From Shimia biformata (GTDB lineage: Bacteria; Pseudomonadota; Alphaproteobacteria; Rhodobacterales; Rhodobacteraceae): a DNA stretch of 64,000 nt. A program made the translations under genes and the position numbers. Positions 56,848 through 64,000 of this stretch are shown here, one piece after another. A model generated the notes under the pieces. That model saw only the letters and a list, made by a program, of their open reading frames with translations, was not told the origin of the DNA and searched no databases. Numbering within the stretch: the stretch's first letter is position 1; each line of letters opens with the position of its first letter. The stretch is taken from assembly GCF_016888515.1 (NCBI RefSeq), contig NZ_JAFEJK010000001.1:248001-312000 (forward strand). The letters run 5' to 3'.

Positions 56848-57612
56848 ATGACCAACCCGCCCTCTTTTTCAGAGGCCCCCGCGCTTCCATTTGATCGCGA
56901 TGACGTGCCTGTGCAGGCCGTACCGCGCGGCGGACGACTGCCGTCCTATATCGTCGACCACCGCAAGCGTCTTCGCGAGCGGTTCATGGGCGGGGGGGCT
57001 GATGCACTGCCGGACTACGAGATGCTGGAGCTTATCCTGTTTCGCGCCATTCCCCGGCAGGACGTGAAACCATTGGCGCGGCGCCTTCTGGACCGGTTCG
57101 GTAATTTCAACAACGTGCTGTCGGCCAACCCCGCACGGCTGAAGGAAACCCATGGGGTGGGTGATGCCGTGATTCTGGAACTGAAGATTGTCGAGGCCGC
57201 CGCCCACCGCCTTTCCCGCAGTCGCGTCATGCAACGACAGATCCTCTCCAGTTGGGACGCGCTTTTGCGCTATTGCCACACAAGCATGGCCCACCGTGAG
57301 ACCGAGCAATTTCGCGTGCTTTATCTCGACACGAAAAACACGCTGATCGCTGATGAGGAACAGGCTCGAGGAACCGTGAACCACGTGCCCGTCTACCCGC
57401 GCGAGGTCGTGCGGCGGGCGCTGGAACTCAACGCATCGGCGTTGATCGTTGTCCACAATCACCCGTCGGGCGACCCGACCCCATCCGAGGCAGATATCGC
57501 CATGACAGATCAAATCCGCGGCGCCGCAGATGCGCTGGGGATCACACTGCATGACCACTTAATCATCGGAAAGGACTGCGAACTCAGCTTTCGCGGTGCG
57601 GGTTATCTCTAG
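56848..57612 (+). CDS. radC: RadC/JAB-domain protein
   Basis: 254 residues. N-terminal helix-hairpin-helix-like region (LSANPARLKETHGVGDAVILELKIVEAA) and a C-terminal JAB/MPN metallo domain with the JAMM-type motif HNHPSGDPTPSEAD. Once named a DNA repair protein; actual role is debated. It ends one base before the stop of the convergent OmpA-fusion gene. The start at ATG 56848 is 129 bases from the divergent lipoprotein start. Confidence 0.92.
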   Translation: MTNPPSFSEAPALPFDRDDVPVQAVPRGGRLPSYIVDHRKRLRERFMGGGADALPDYEMLELILFRAIPRQDVKPLARRLLDRFGNFNNVLSANPARLKETHGVGDAVILELKIVEAAAHRLSRSRVMQRQILSSWDALLRYCHTSMAHRETEQFRVLYLDTKNTLIADEEQARGTVNHVPVYPREVVRRALELNASALIVVHNHPSGDPTPSEADIAMTDQIRGAADALGITLHDHLIIGKDCELSFRGAGYL

Positions 57613-59172
57613 TCATTTCACCCAAATTTCGACCCGGCGATTGACCTGGCGGCCCCAGTCGCTGTCGTCGCAGGCCATGGGCATCGCTTCTCCAAATGCC
57701 TGCACTTCGATCGCCAATTGCTCGGGGTTGGCGGTCTCGGCGGCAGACAGAACCGCGTCACGCACCGCCTCGGCACGTTTTAGCGCGATCTGGCGGTTTC
57801 CCGCGGCGGGTCCTTCGCCATCGGAAAAACCGACAAAGACCAGCTTGCGCCCGTCATAGCTGCCGCCCTCGATGGCGCGAGCCAGTTGCTGCACGTTCGA
57901 ACGCGATTGCGCATCCAGCCGAGAAGATCCGCGCTGGAACCGGAACGAGGTCGTCAGCCGCGCCAACGGGCGCAGCGTGTCGATCATCCCCTGCAATTCC
58001 TCAAAGGGCAGGTCGTCACCCGCGACCTTAATCGCATTGGCCAGCCGATCACCCTGCACCGCCAGCGGCACCTCTTCCGGGGCCTGATCGACAAAACCCG
58101 CGCGCCGGATCACGACCTGCGCCGACGGGCTGCGGGTATAAGCCAGGAACTCACGCGCGATCTTGGGCAGCCGCCGCGCCGGAAAATACAGGAACATCGG
58201 CGCGGTCAGCGGATAATCCTCGGTCTTAATCGTCTGCCGGGTCGCCTCAAGCGAGAAACCACACGTCCCAGTCAGCACCAAACGCTTGGCATTTCCGGTC
58301 TCGGCAAAGCTGGCAATGCCAATACCAAACGGATCGCGGGTCACGGCGGATACAAGGGCTGCGCCACGGTCATGTCGTTCGATCAGGTTGGACAGCGGCA
58401 GCTTTGCCGGCGTCATCAGTTGATCCTCGACCGCCTGGCTCAACCCGGAACTTGGCGCCAGAAGGTGCAATCCGATCGGCGCGTCGGGACCGCCCAGCGC
58501 CGCCCAGGAGTCGATCCGTCCGGCAAAGACTTCGGCCAGCTGCTGAACCGATATTGCGCCGACCGGATTGCCCGGCGCAACAACCGCCACCATACCGTCC
58601 AGTGCCAGAACACGGCTGCGATTGGTGTCGGTCATATCGCCAAGACCGGCTTCGAACCCACGCTGCGCCTCGGTTGGCCGGATCTCGCGCAGGGACATGG
58701 CGACATCTGCCTCATCCGCCAGAAGATCGGCAAAACCTTCGTCCGAATTCGACGCGCGGAACGTGAATTCAGCCAGTTTCCGCCCGGGATCAGGAGTGAA
58801 CAGGTGGTATTCGAAATGCCGGGTATCGGTGATCACCCGCTCCACGCGATAACCGTTACGAAGCGCAAACGCCTCGACCAGCGCGGGCAACAACACGTCG
58901 CCCATTGTGGCAGAACCCGAGATGGCCAGTTCAGCCACGAAATCAATCAGGTTCGGACAACCCGGCCCATCACAGGTCACGCCGGTCCCGTCGACCGTCA
59001 ATTCCCCATAGACCGTGTCCACGCGATAGAATTCGCCGTCGAATCCCAACAAGGTGCCGGTGATTTCGACTGCGCCGTCACGCGACGTCAGCGTCACGTC
59101 CTGCGCTGCAACAGGCGCAGCGGCACCAACAAGAAAAAGTGCGGCGATAACCGCCGCACGAAACTGCTTCAT
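57613..59172 (-). CDS. Periplasmic binding-protein-like domain fused to an OmpA peptidoglycan-binding domain
   Basis: 519 residues. Signal peptide MKQFRAAVIAALFLVGAAAPVAA, then a domain with ISGSATMGDVLLPALVEAFA and ALDGMVAVVAPGNPVGAISVQQLAEVF that resembles phosphate-type PstS binding proteins, and a C-terminal OmpA-like domain (about residues 400-519) with VFVGFSDGEGPAAGNRQIALKRAEAVRDAV and GRQVNRRVEIWV. The second domain should hold the protein to peptidoglycan. A phosphate or other oxyanion sensor tethered to the wall is possible. ATG 59172 fits the signal peptide. It lies 23 bases after the stop of the 59196-60218 gene on the same strand and may form an operon with it. Confidence 0.8.
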   Translation of the reverse strand: MKQFRAAVIAALFLVGAAAPVAAQDVTLTSRDGAVEITGTLLGFDGEFYRVDTVYGELTVDGTGVTCDGPGCPNLIDFVAELAISGSATMGDVLLPALVEAFALRNGYRVERVITDTRHFEYHLFTPDPGRKLAEFTFRASNSDEGFADLLADEADVAMSLREIRPTEAQRGFEAGLGDMTDTNRSRVLALDGMVAVVAPGNPVGAISVQQLAEVFAGRIDSWAALGGPDAPIGLHLLAPSSGLSQAVEDQLMTPAKLPLSNLIERHDRGAALVSAVTRDPFGIGIASFAETGNAKRLVLTGTCGFSLEATRQTIKTEDYPLTAPMFLYFPARRLPKIAREFLAYTRSPSAQVVIRRAGFVDQAPEEVPLAVQGDRLANAIKVAGDDLPFEELQGMIDTLRPLARLTTSFRFQRGSSRLDAQSRSNVQQLARAIEGGSYDGRKLVFVGFSDGEGPAAGNRQIALKRAEAVRDAVLSAAETANPEQLAIEVQAFGEAMPMACDDSDWGRQVNRRVEIWVK

Positions 59173-59195
59173 TGCGAATTCCTGACCGGCCCGAT

Positions 59196-60218
59196 TTATT
59201 TTTGGGCGATTTTCAGGTCTTCCAGCAAGGTTTGCAACACCAGAAATCCACCGGCACCGTCGCAACCCGGCATGGCCAGGTCAATCTCGCGGATTCGGGG
59301 GGCTTGCCCGCCAAGAAGTTCGATCGAACGGGCCTTGTACTGCTTGCCGCAGTTATCTGCCGTGATCTCGGCCTCGACCGACAGGGACACATCGCCGCTG
59401 CGCCGGGCCTGACCGCTGGGGAAGGTATAGACTTCGGCGCGCTGCGCCTCGGGAACGGTCGGATCGCCAAGCGTCATCATGAAACCGCCATGCCCCCCCA
59501 GAACCGAGGTCAGATCGCGCGGCGCGGCGCGCCAGACATGCCCGTCCTGACCGTAGTCGGCGCCAAATTCCAGCGCATGAAGCTCAAGCCCGCTGTCACC
59601 CTGCCACTGCACCACAACGCGGTCATAGAAAGACAGCGACGGCATCGCAGCGTTTGCAACCGCACCTTCGCCCGAAGGGAATGCCGCAATGAAAACCGCG
59701 TTTTCTGCCAACGCAGGGACAGTGATCGTCAGACTGCCGTCGGCTCCGACGCTGTGGGTAAATTTCAAATCCTCGTGGTGAAACGTTACCCGCTCACCAG
59801 TGAGGCAAGGCGCCGTGAGGGTCAGCGTCACTGTGGCGGCTGCGCCGGCCTCCGCCGTCAGTTGCGCGTCGCAGGACAGCATCGGTGTCGCTTCCTCGGC
59901 AGGCATTTCGGCCACGGGCGCGTCCCGCGACACCAGAAGAACAATGGGTTGATCGGGCAGATCGACTTCGCGCAGCGCCTCGTTCGGCAGGTAGGGCAGC
60001 GGCGTCACAGATTGACCATCTGCGCTTTGGATGACCGGATTGACCTGAAGTCGCACCTGCTGCGGCTGCAAGGGGGCCGCGACGGACTGGGGGAACTCAG
60101 GGGCTTGGGCCGCCTGGCTTGCCTCGCTTGATTGCATCAGGAACCCGATTGCAATGGCGCAGGTCCCTGTCATGCAGGCCAAGGCATACCGTCTTACAAC
60201 ACTACGATCTTCAGTCAT
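59196..60218 (-). CDS. Anchored protein of unknown function
   Basis: 340 residues. One hydrophobic segment at residues 11-29 may be a signal anchor; after a Pro/Gln-rich linker the remainder is predicted to be beta-rich (VTLTLTAPCLTGERVTFHHEDLKF, VSLSVEAEITADNC) with four cysteines. No family was recognised; in some related genomes a gene in this place is simply called a translocase because of its closeness to secA, which is not evidence of function. It is downstream of secA, separated by a terminator, and upstream of the OmpA-fusion gene. Confidence 0.7.
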   Translation of the reverse strand: MTEDRSVVRRYALACMTGTCAIAIGFLMQSSEASQAAQAPEFPQSVAAPLQPQQVRLQVNPVIQSADGQSVTPLPYLPNEALREVDLPDQPIVLLVSRDAPVAEMPAEEATPMLSCDAQLTAEAGAAATVTLTLTAPCLTGERVTFHHEDLKFTHSVGADGSLTITVPALAENAVFIAAFPSGEGAVANAAMPSLSFYDRVVVQWQGDSGLELHALEFGADYGQDGHVWRAAPRDLTSVLGGHGGFMMTLGDPTVPEAQRAEVYTFPSGQARRSGDVSLSVEAEITADNCGKQYKARSIELLGGQAPRIREIDLAMPGCDGAGGFLVLQTLLEDLKIAQK

Positions 60219-60260
60219 CGTTACCTCCGGTCACATCACCCGAAGACTGGAATGCCAAAG

Positions 60261-60287
60261 AAAAAGGGCGCACATATGGCGCCCTTT
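60261..60287 (-). terminator. Rho-independent terminator of secA
   Basis: AAAGGGCGC and GCGCCCTTT (60263-60271 and 60279-60287) form a 9-base stem around ACATATG; on the minus strand it is followed by a T run, 26 bases after the secA stop. Confidence 0.88.
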
Positions 60288-60312
60288 GGTTCAATCTTGG
60301 AAAGGATGATGG

Positions 60313-63015
60313 TCAGATCTTGCCGTGGCAGTGCTTGAACTTCTTGCCGGACCCGCACGGACATGGGCTGTTCCGGCCCGGATCGCCCCAGGTGGCCGGG
60401 TCGTTCTCATCAAAGCCTTCGATGGCCGCTTCGGGGTTTGCGGGAGGAGTATCTGAGCCTACCGGGGCGGCTGCGGCCTCTTGTGCAGCGCGTTGTTCCT
60501 GCATCTCGGCCAGCATCTGCTGCTGTTCCTCTTCCGTCATCGGGCGGATATGGGCCAGCGTCTTGGTCACGTCCTCGCGCAGGCTGTCAAGCATGCCTTC
60601 GAACAGCTGGAATGCCTCGGTCTTGTATTCGTTCAGCGGGTCGCGCTGCGCATAGCCCCGGAAACCGACGACCGAACGCAGATGTTCCAGCGTCAACAGG
60701 TGTTCGCGCCATTTCGTATCGATGGTCTGCAGCAGGACCTGTTTTTCGATCATGCGCATGTTCTCGGCGCCGAATTTGACCGCCTTTTGCGCCATCGCCT
60801 CGTCCGCAGCCTTTTCCAGCCGCTCGGCGATTTCGTCGTCATCAACACCTTCTTCGGCGGCCCAGTCGATGACCGGGACGTCGATCCCCAGCTTCTCGAT
60901 CACAGCGGCATAAAGACCTTGGGTGTTCCACTGGTCGGCATAGGTCTTGGGCGGCATGAATTCATGGACAAGGTCGTCGATCACCTCGTTGCGCATGTCC
61001 TGCGTCGTTTCCGAGACGTCCTTGGCTTCCATGATCTCGCGGCGCTGGCTGAAGATCACTTTCCGCTGGTCGTTCATCACGTCGTCGAACTTGAGCAGTT
61101 GCTTGCGGATGTCGAAGTTGCGGCCCTCGACCTTAGCCTGAGCGCGCTCAAGAGATTTGTTGACCCAGGGGTGAACGATGGCCTCGCCTTCCTTCATGCC
61201 CAGCGACGACAGCACCTTGTCCAGACGTTCGGACCCGAAGATCCGCATCAGGTCATCTTCGAGGCTGAGGAAAAAGGACGACCGCCCCGGGTCACCTTGA
61301 CGACCCGAACGGCCGCGCAGCTGGTTGTCGATACGGCGGCTTTCATGCCGTTCGGTGGCCAGGACGAACAACCCGCCGGCTGCTTTCACGGCGTCTTCAT
61401 CGGCCTTGTGCTCGGACTCGATCTTTTCCCGGATCGCCTCGTGGTCGCCTTCGGGATCGGCAGCGATGGCTTCAAGGATCTTGAACTCGACATTGCCGCC
61501 CAGCTTGATGTCCGTCCCGCGCCCGGCCATGTTCGTTGCGATGGTCACCGCCCCCAGTTTGCCGGCATCCGCAACAATCTGGGCCTCTTGCTCGTGTTGG
61601 CGGGCATTCAGGACGTTGTGCTTGATCCCGGCCTTTTTCAGCATGTCCGACAGGAATTCCGATTTCTCGATCGACGTCGTGCCGACAAGGGTCGGCTGAC
61701 CCTTTTCATGCGCGTCCTTGATCGCTGCAACGATGGCATCGTATTTCTCAGCCGCGGTGCGATAGACCGCGTCATCATCGTCGATCCGCGCTACGGGACG
61801 ATTGGTCGGAACTTCAACCACGCCCAGGCCATAGATCTCCATGAATTCCTCGGCCTCGGTTGCCGCGGTGCCGGTCATGCCGGCCAGCTTGTTGTAAAGC
61901 CGGAAATAGTTCTGGAACGTCACCTGCGCCAGCGTCACGTTCTCGGGCTGGATGGTGCAGCCTTCCTTGGCTTCGATGGCCTGGTGCAGACCTTCAGACA
62001 AGCGGCGCCCGGCCATCATCCGCCCGGTAAACTCGTCGATCAGGACAACCTCGCCACCGCGAACGATATAGTCCTTGTCCTTGGTGAACAGCTTGTGTGC
62101 CCGAAGACCCTGGTTAACGTGGTGAACTATCGTGGTGCTTTCGGGGTCATAAAGCGACTGGCCCTCTGGCAACAATCCGCGCGCGTGCAGGTGTTCCTCA
62201 AGAAACTCGTTACCCTCGTCGGTAAACGTCACTGCGCGGGTCTTTTCATCAAGCGAGAAATGGTCGTCCTGCAAATCCGGGATCAGCTTGTCGATGGCGA
62301 CATAAAGATCGCTGCGGTCCTGCGCCGGGCCAGAGATGATCAGCGGCGTCCGCGCTTCGTCGATCAGGATCGAGTCGACCTCGTCCACGATGGCAAAGTT
62401 GTGTTCGCGCTGGAACATCTCGGCCAGATCGCCCTTCATGTTGTCGCGCAGATAGTCGAACCCAAGCTCGTTGTTGGTCGCATAGGTCACGTCACAGGCA
62501 TAAGCGGCCTTTTTCTCGTTCGGGTCCTGCTGCGGGTAAACGACGCCACAGGTCAGACCCAGCGCGCCATAGACCTTGCCCATCCACTCAGCGTCACGAC
62601 GTGCGAGATAATCGTTCACCGTGACCACATGCACACCCTTGCCAGTGAGCGCGTTCAGATAGGCCGGGAAGGTCGCGACTAGGGTCTTGCCCTCACCCGT
62701 CTTCATTTCCGAGATATTGCCCTGGTGCAGGAAAATCCCGCCCATCAGCTGCACGTCAAAAGCGCGCAGACCCAAGGCGCGGCGCGCGGCCTCACGGCAA
62801 TTGGCAAAGGCTTCGGGCAGCAGCGCATCAAGGCTTTCACCCTCCATCGCGCGTTTGGCCAATTCCTCGGTCTTGTCCTTCAGACCTTCGTCCGAAAGCG
62901 CCTCGAACTCCGGTTCCAGCGCGTTGATCTTCTCGACAAGAGGCAAGGTCGCCTTGATCTTGCGGTCGTTCGGTGTGCCGAACACCTTCTTGGCGATTTT
63001 ACCCAGACCCAGCAT
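60313..63015 (-). CDS. secA: Protein translocase ATPase SecA
   Basis: 900 residues. Motor motifs [51 protein letters not shown] and [11 protein letters not shown], plus a C-terminal zinc site [14 protein letters not shown] that binds SecB and lipids. It pushes unfolded preproteins through SecYEG. Full length, all motifs intact. The start at ATG 63015 is divergent from the parvulin gene, with 170 bases between. Exports the secreted hydrolase and other proteins in this window. Confidence 0.98.
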   Translation of the reverse strand: MLGLGKIAKKVFGTPNDRKIKATLPLVEKINALEPEFEALSDEGLKDKTEELAKRAMEGESLDALLPEAFANCREAARRALGLRAFDVQLMGGIFLHQGNISEMKTGEGKTLVATFPAYLNALTGKGVHVVTVNDYLARRDAEWMGKVYGALGLTCGVVYPQQDPNEKKAAYACDVTYATNNELGFDYLRDNMKGDLAEMFQREHNFAIVDEVDSILIDEARTPLIISGPAQDRSDLYVAIDKLIPDLQDDHFSLDEKTRAVTFTDEGNEFLEEHLHARGLLPEGQSLYDPESTTIVHHVNQGLRAHKLFTKDKDYIVRGGEVVLIDEFTGRMMAGRRLSEGLHQAIEAKEGCTIQPENVTLAQVTFQNYFRLYNKLAGMTGTAATEAEEFMEIYGLGVVEVPTNRPVARIDDDDAVYRTAAEKYDAIVAAIKDAHEKGQPTLVGTTSIEKSEFLSDMLKKAGIKHNVLNARQHEQEAQIVADAGKLGAVTIATNMAGRGTDIKLGGNVEFKILEAIAADPEGDHEAIREKIESEHKADEDAVKAAGGLFVLATERHESRRIDNQLRGRSGRQGDPGRSSFFLSLEDDLMRIFGSERLDKVLSSLGMKEGEAIVHPWVNKSLERAQAKVEGRNFDIRKQLLKFDDVMNDQRKVIFSQRREIMEAKDVSETTQDMRNEVIDDLVHEFMPPKTYADQWNTQGLYAAVIEKLGIDVPVIDWAAEEGVDDDEIAERLEKAADEAMAQKAVKFGAENMRMIEKQVLLQTIDTKWREHLLTLEHLRSVVGFRGYAQRDPLNEYKTEAFQLFEGMLDSLREDVTKTLAHIRPMTEEEQQQMLAEMQEQRAAQEAAAAPVGSDTPPANPEAAIEGFDENDPATWGDPGRNSPCPCGSGKKFKHCHGKI

Positions 63016-63185
63016 ATTCCTGCCTCTCGTTCACGTGCATGTTTGTGCCATTCGCTTGCCCCCGTTTTCCCATGTCCCTAAGAAGAGCGCGAGGGCGTTA
63101 TTGCATTGGCCTCAAGGCGATGTAAGGAACGCATGATACAGTGTCAACGCCGCCAGACCGCGCGGCCATGCTCAGGGACCATTCG

Positions 63186-64000
63186 ATGTCGAAACAGCTC
63201 AAATTTCTGCGATCCACCGTGCTTGCGATTGCTCTTGCCACCCCGGTTTTCGCCGCTGAGGAGCCAACTGCCGAAACCGTGGTCGCCACGGTGAACGGCC
63301 AGGACATCACGCTGGGCCAGATGATCATCCTGCGCGCCGCCCTGCCCGAGCAATACAACCAGTTCCCGGCGGATGTGCTGTTCACCGGTATTCTCGACCA
63401 GTTGATCCAGCAGTCTCTGGTGGCCGAAGCGCGCCAGAACAACGTGCCACTGCGCGTTGAAATGTCGCTCAAGAACGAACGCCTGCAACTTCTGGCCGCC
63501 GAAGCGCTGGCCGATCTTCTGGCGGACGCCGTGACCGAGGAAAAACTGCAGGCCGCCTATGACGCCCGCTTTGTCGATGGAAAGGGGCCAGTTGAGTTCA
63601 ATGCCTCTCACATCCTGGTCGACTCACAGGAAAAAGCGACCGAAGTGCTGGAAACCCTGAAGGCAGGCGCCGATTTTGCCGAAACCGCCAAGACCGAATC
63701 GACCGGCCCGTCGGGTCCGTCGGGTGGTGAACTGGGCTGGTTCGGCACCGGCCAGATGGTGCAGCCATTCGAGGACGCCGTCGCCGCGCTCGAAGTTGGT
63801 GCCCTTTCCGAACCCGTCGCAACCCAGTTCGGCTGGCATATCATCAAACTGAACGACAAACGCTTCTCGGACGCCCCCCCGCTGGATCAAGTGCGTCAGG
63901 AACTGACCCAGGAACTGCAGGAAAAGATCGTTGACGACCACGTCACCGCTCTGACCGAAAATGCGGCGATTGACAAAGCTGGCGCAGATGCAGTTGATCC
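63186..64000 (+). CDS. Periplasmic parvulin-type peptidyl-prolyl isomerase (3' end outside window)
   Basis: Open to the end of the window; 271 residues present. Signal peptide MSKQLKFLRSTVLAIALATPVFA, a SurA/PrsA-like N-terminal chaperone region with VVATVNGQDITLGQMIILRAAL, and a parvulin domain with FNASHILVDSQEKATEVL, GPSGPSGGELGWFG and ATQFGWHIIKL. It should help fold secreted or outer-membrane proteins in the periplasm. Gene order with secA suits this. The start is ATG 63186. No stop codon in frame up to base 64000. Confidence 0.88.
   Translation, partial: MSKQLKFLRSTVLAIALATPVFAAEEPTAETVVATVNGQDITLGQMIILRAALPEQYNQFPADVLFTGILDQLIQQSLVAEARQNNVPLRVEMSLKNERLQLLAAEALADLLADAVTEEKLQAAYDARFVDGKGPVEFNASHILVDSQEKATEVLETLKAGADFAETAKTESTGPSGPSGGELGWFGTGQMVQPFEDAVAALEVGALSEPVATQFGWHIIKLNDKRFSDAPPLDQVRQELTQELQEKIVDDHVTALTENAAIDKAGADAVD

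Noticed and set aside
60481-62682. A 733-codon open frame antisense to secA
   Set aside because: Same reason: the codon bias of secA keeps the opposite strand open; no conserved motif is visible.

Overview
The window looks like chromosomal DNA of an alphaproteobacterium of the Rhodobacteraceae, probably the Roseobacter group. GC content is high, and short start/stop overlaps between genes are common. The core genes (secA, dnaK-dnaJ, aroC, radC, a MarR plus OmpR-type pair like Rhodobacter PetP/PetR, thiBPQ behind a TPP riboswitch) all have the expected alphaproteobacterial form. Genus and species cannot be set from the sequence alone. No tRNA, rRNA, CRISPR array, insertion sequence or phage gene was seen.

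Layout. 1-2660: the end of a peptide ABC transporter binding protein, a small membrane protein, and a three-part adenylate cyclase (cytochrome-b-like membrane anchor, [2Fe-2S] ferredoxin domain, class III cyclase domain). 2667-36421: a surface-glycan island of about 34 kb, mostly on the minus strand. It encodes an ArnT-like membrane glycosyltransferase, a HAD-UbiA fusion and an SMR-type flippase subunit (a likely polyprenyl-phosphate-sugar module), a CpsD-like ATPase, a fused Gfo/Idh/MocA-SDR enzyme, several GT2/GT4/GT26 glycosyltransferases, a Wzy/ligase-like protein, an ExoY-like initiating transferase, a Wzz/GumC-like chain-length protein, a Wzx-like flippase and a secreted SGNH plus glycoside-hydrolase protein. 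Inside it, 18571-31369 holds a compact assembly line: type I PKS (KS-AT-KR-DH-ACP-TE), a GT2 glycosyltransferase, an NRPS (formyltransferase, truncated condensation-like region, adenylation domain split by a luciferase-like monooxygenase, PCP) and a 4'-phosphopantetheinyl transferase. PKS, GT2 and NRPS are joined by 4-base overlaps.

36718-42864: a Liv-type ABC transporter (binding protein, two permeases, two ATPases) followed by a malonyl-CoA ligase, which could supply PKS extender units. 42852-46190: thiQ, thiP, thiB and their TPP riboswitch on the minus strand. 46371-52654: an outer-membrane beta-barrel-like protein, chorismate synthase, a DMT transporter, branched-chain aminotransferase, the MarR/response-regulator pair, a small membrane protein and AlkB. 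52719-64000: dnaK-dnaJ with a possible heat-shock promoter, a lower-GC lipoprotein gene, radC, a periplasmic-binding/OmpA fusion, an unknown anchored protein, secA and the start of a periplasmic parvulin.

How the parts may work together. ExoY-like initiation, GT extension, Wzx flipping, Wzy polymerisation and Wzz length control make a nearly complete Wzx/Wzy polysaccharide pathway; the outer-membrane Wza/OPX exporter is not in this window. The PKS-GT2-NRPS-PPTase block sits between the flippase and chain-length genes in the same direction. The simplest reading is that its small, possibly N-formylated and hydroxylated amino-acid/polyketide product is glycosylated and either decorates the glycan or is exported with it. 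This is an inference from gene order and domains, and it is the strongest candidate here for an undescribed system.
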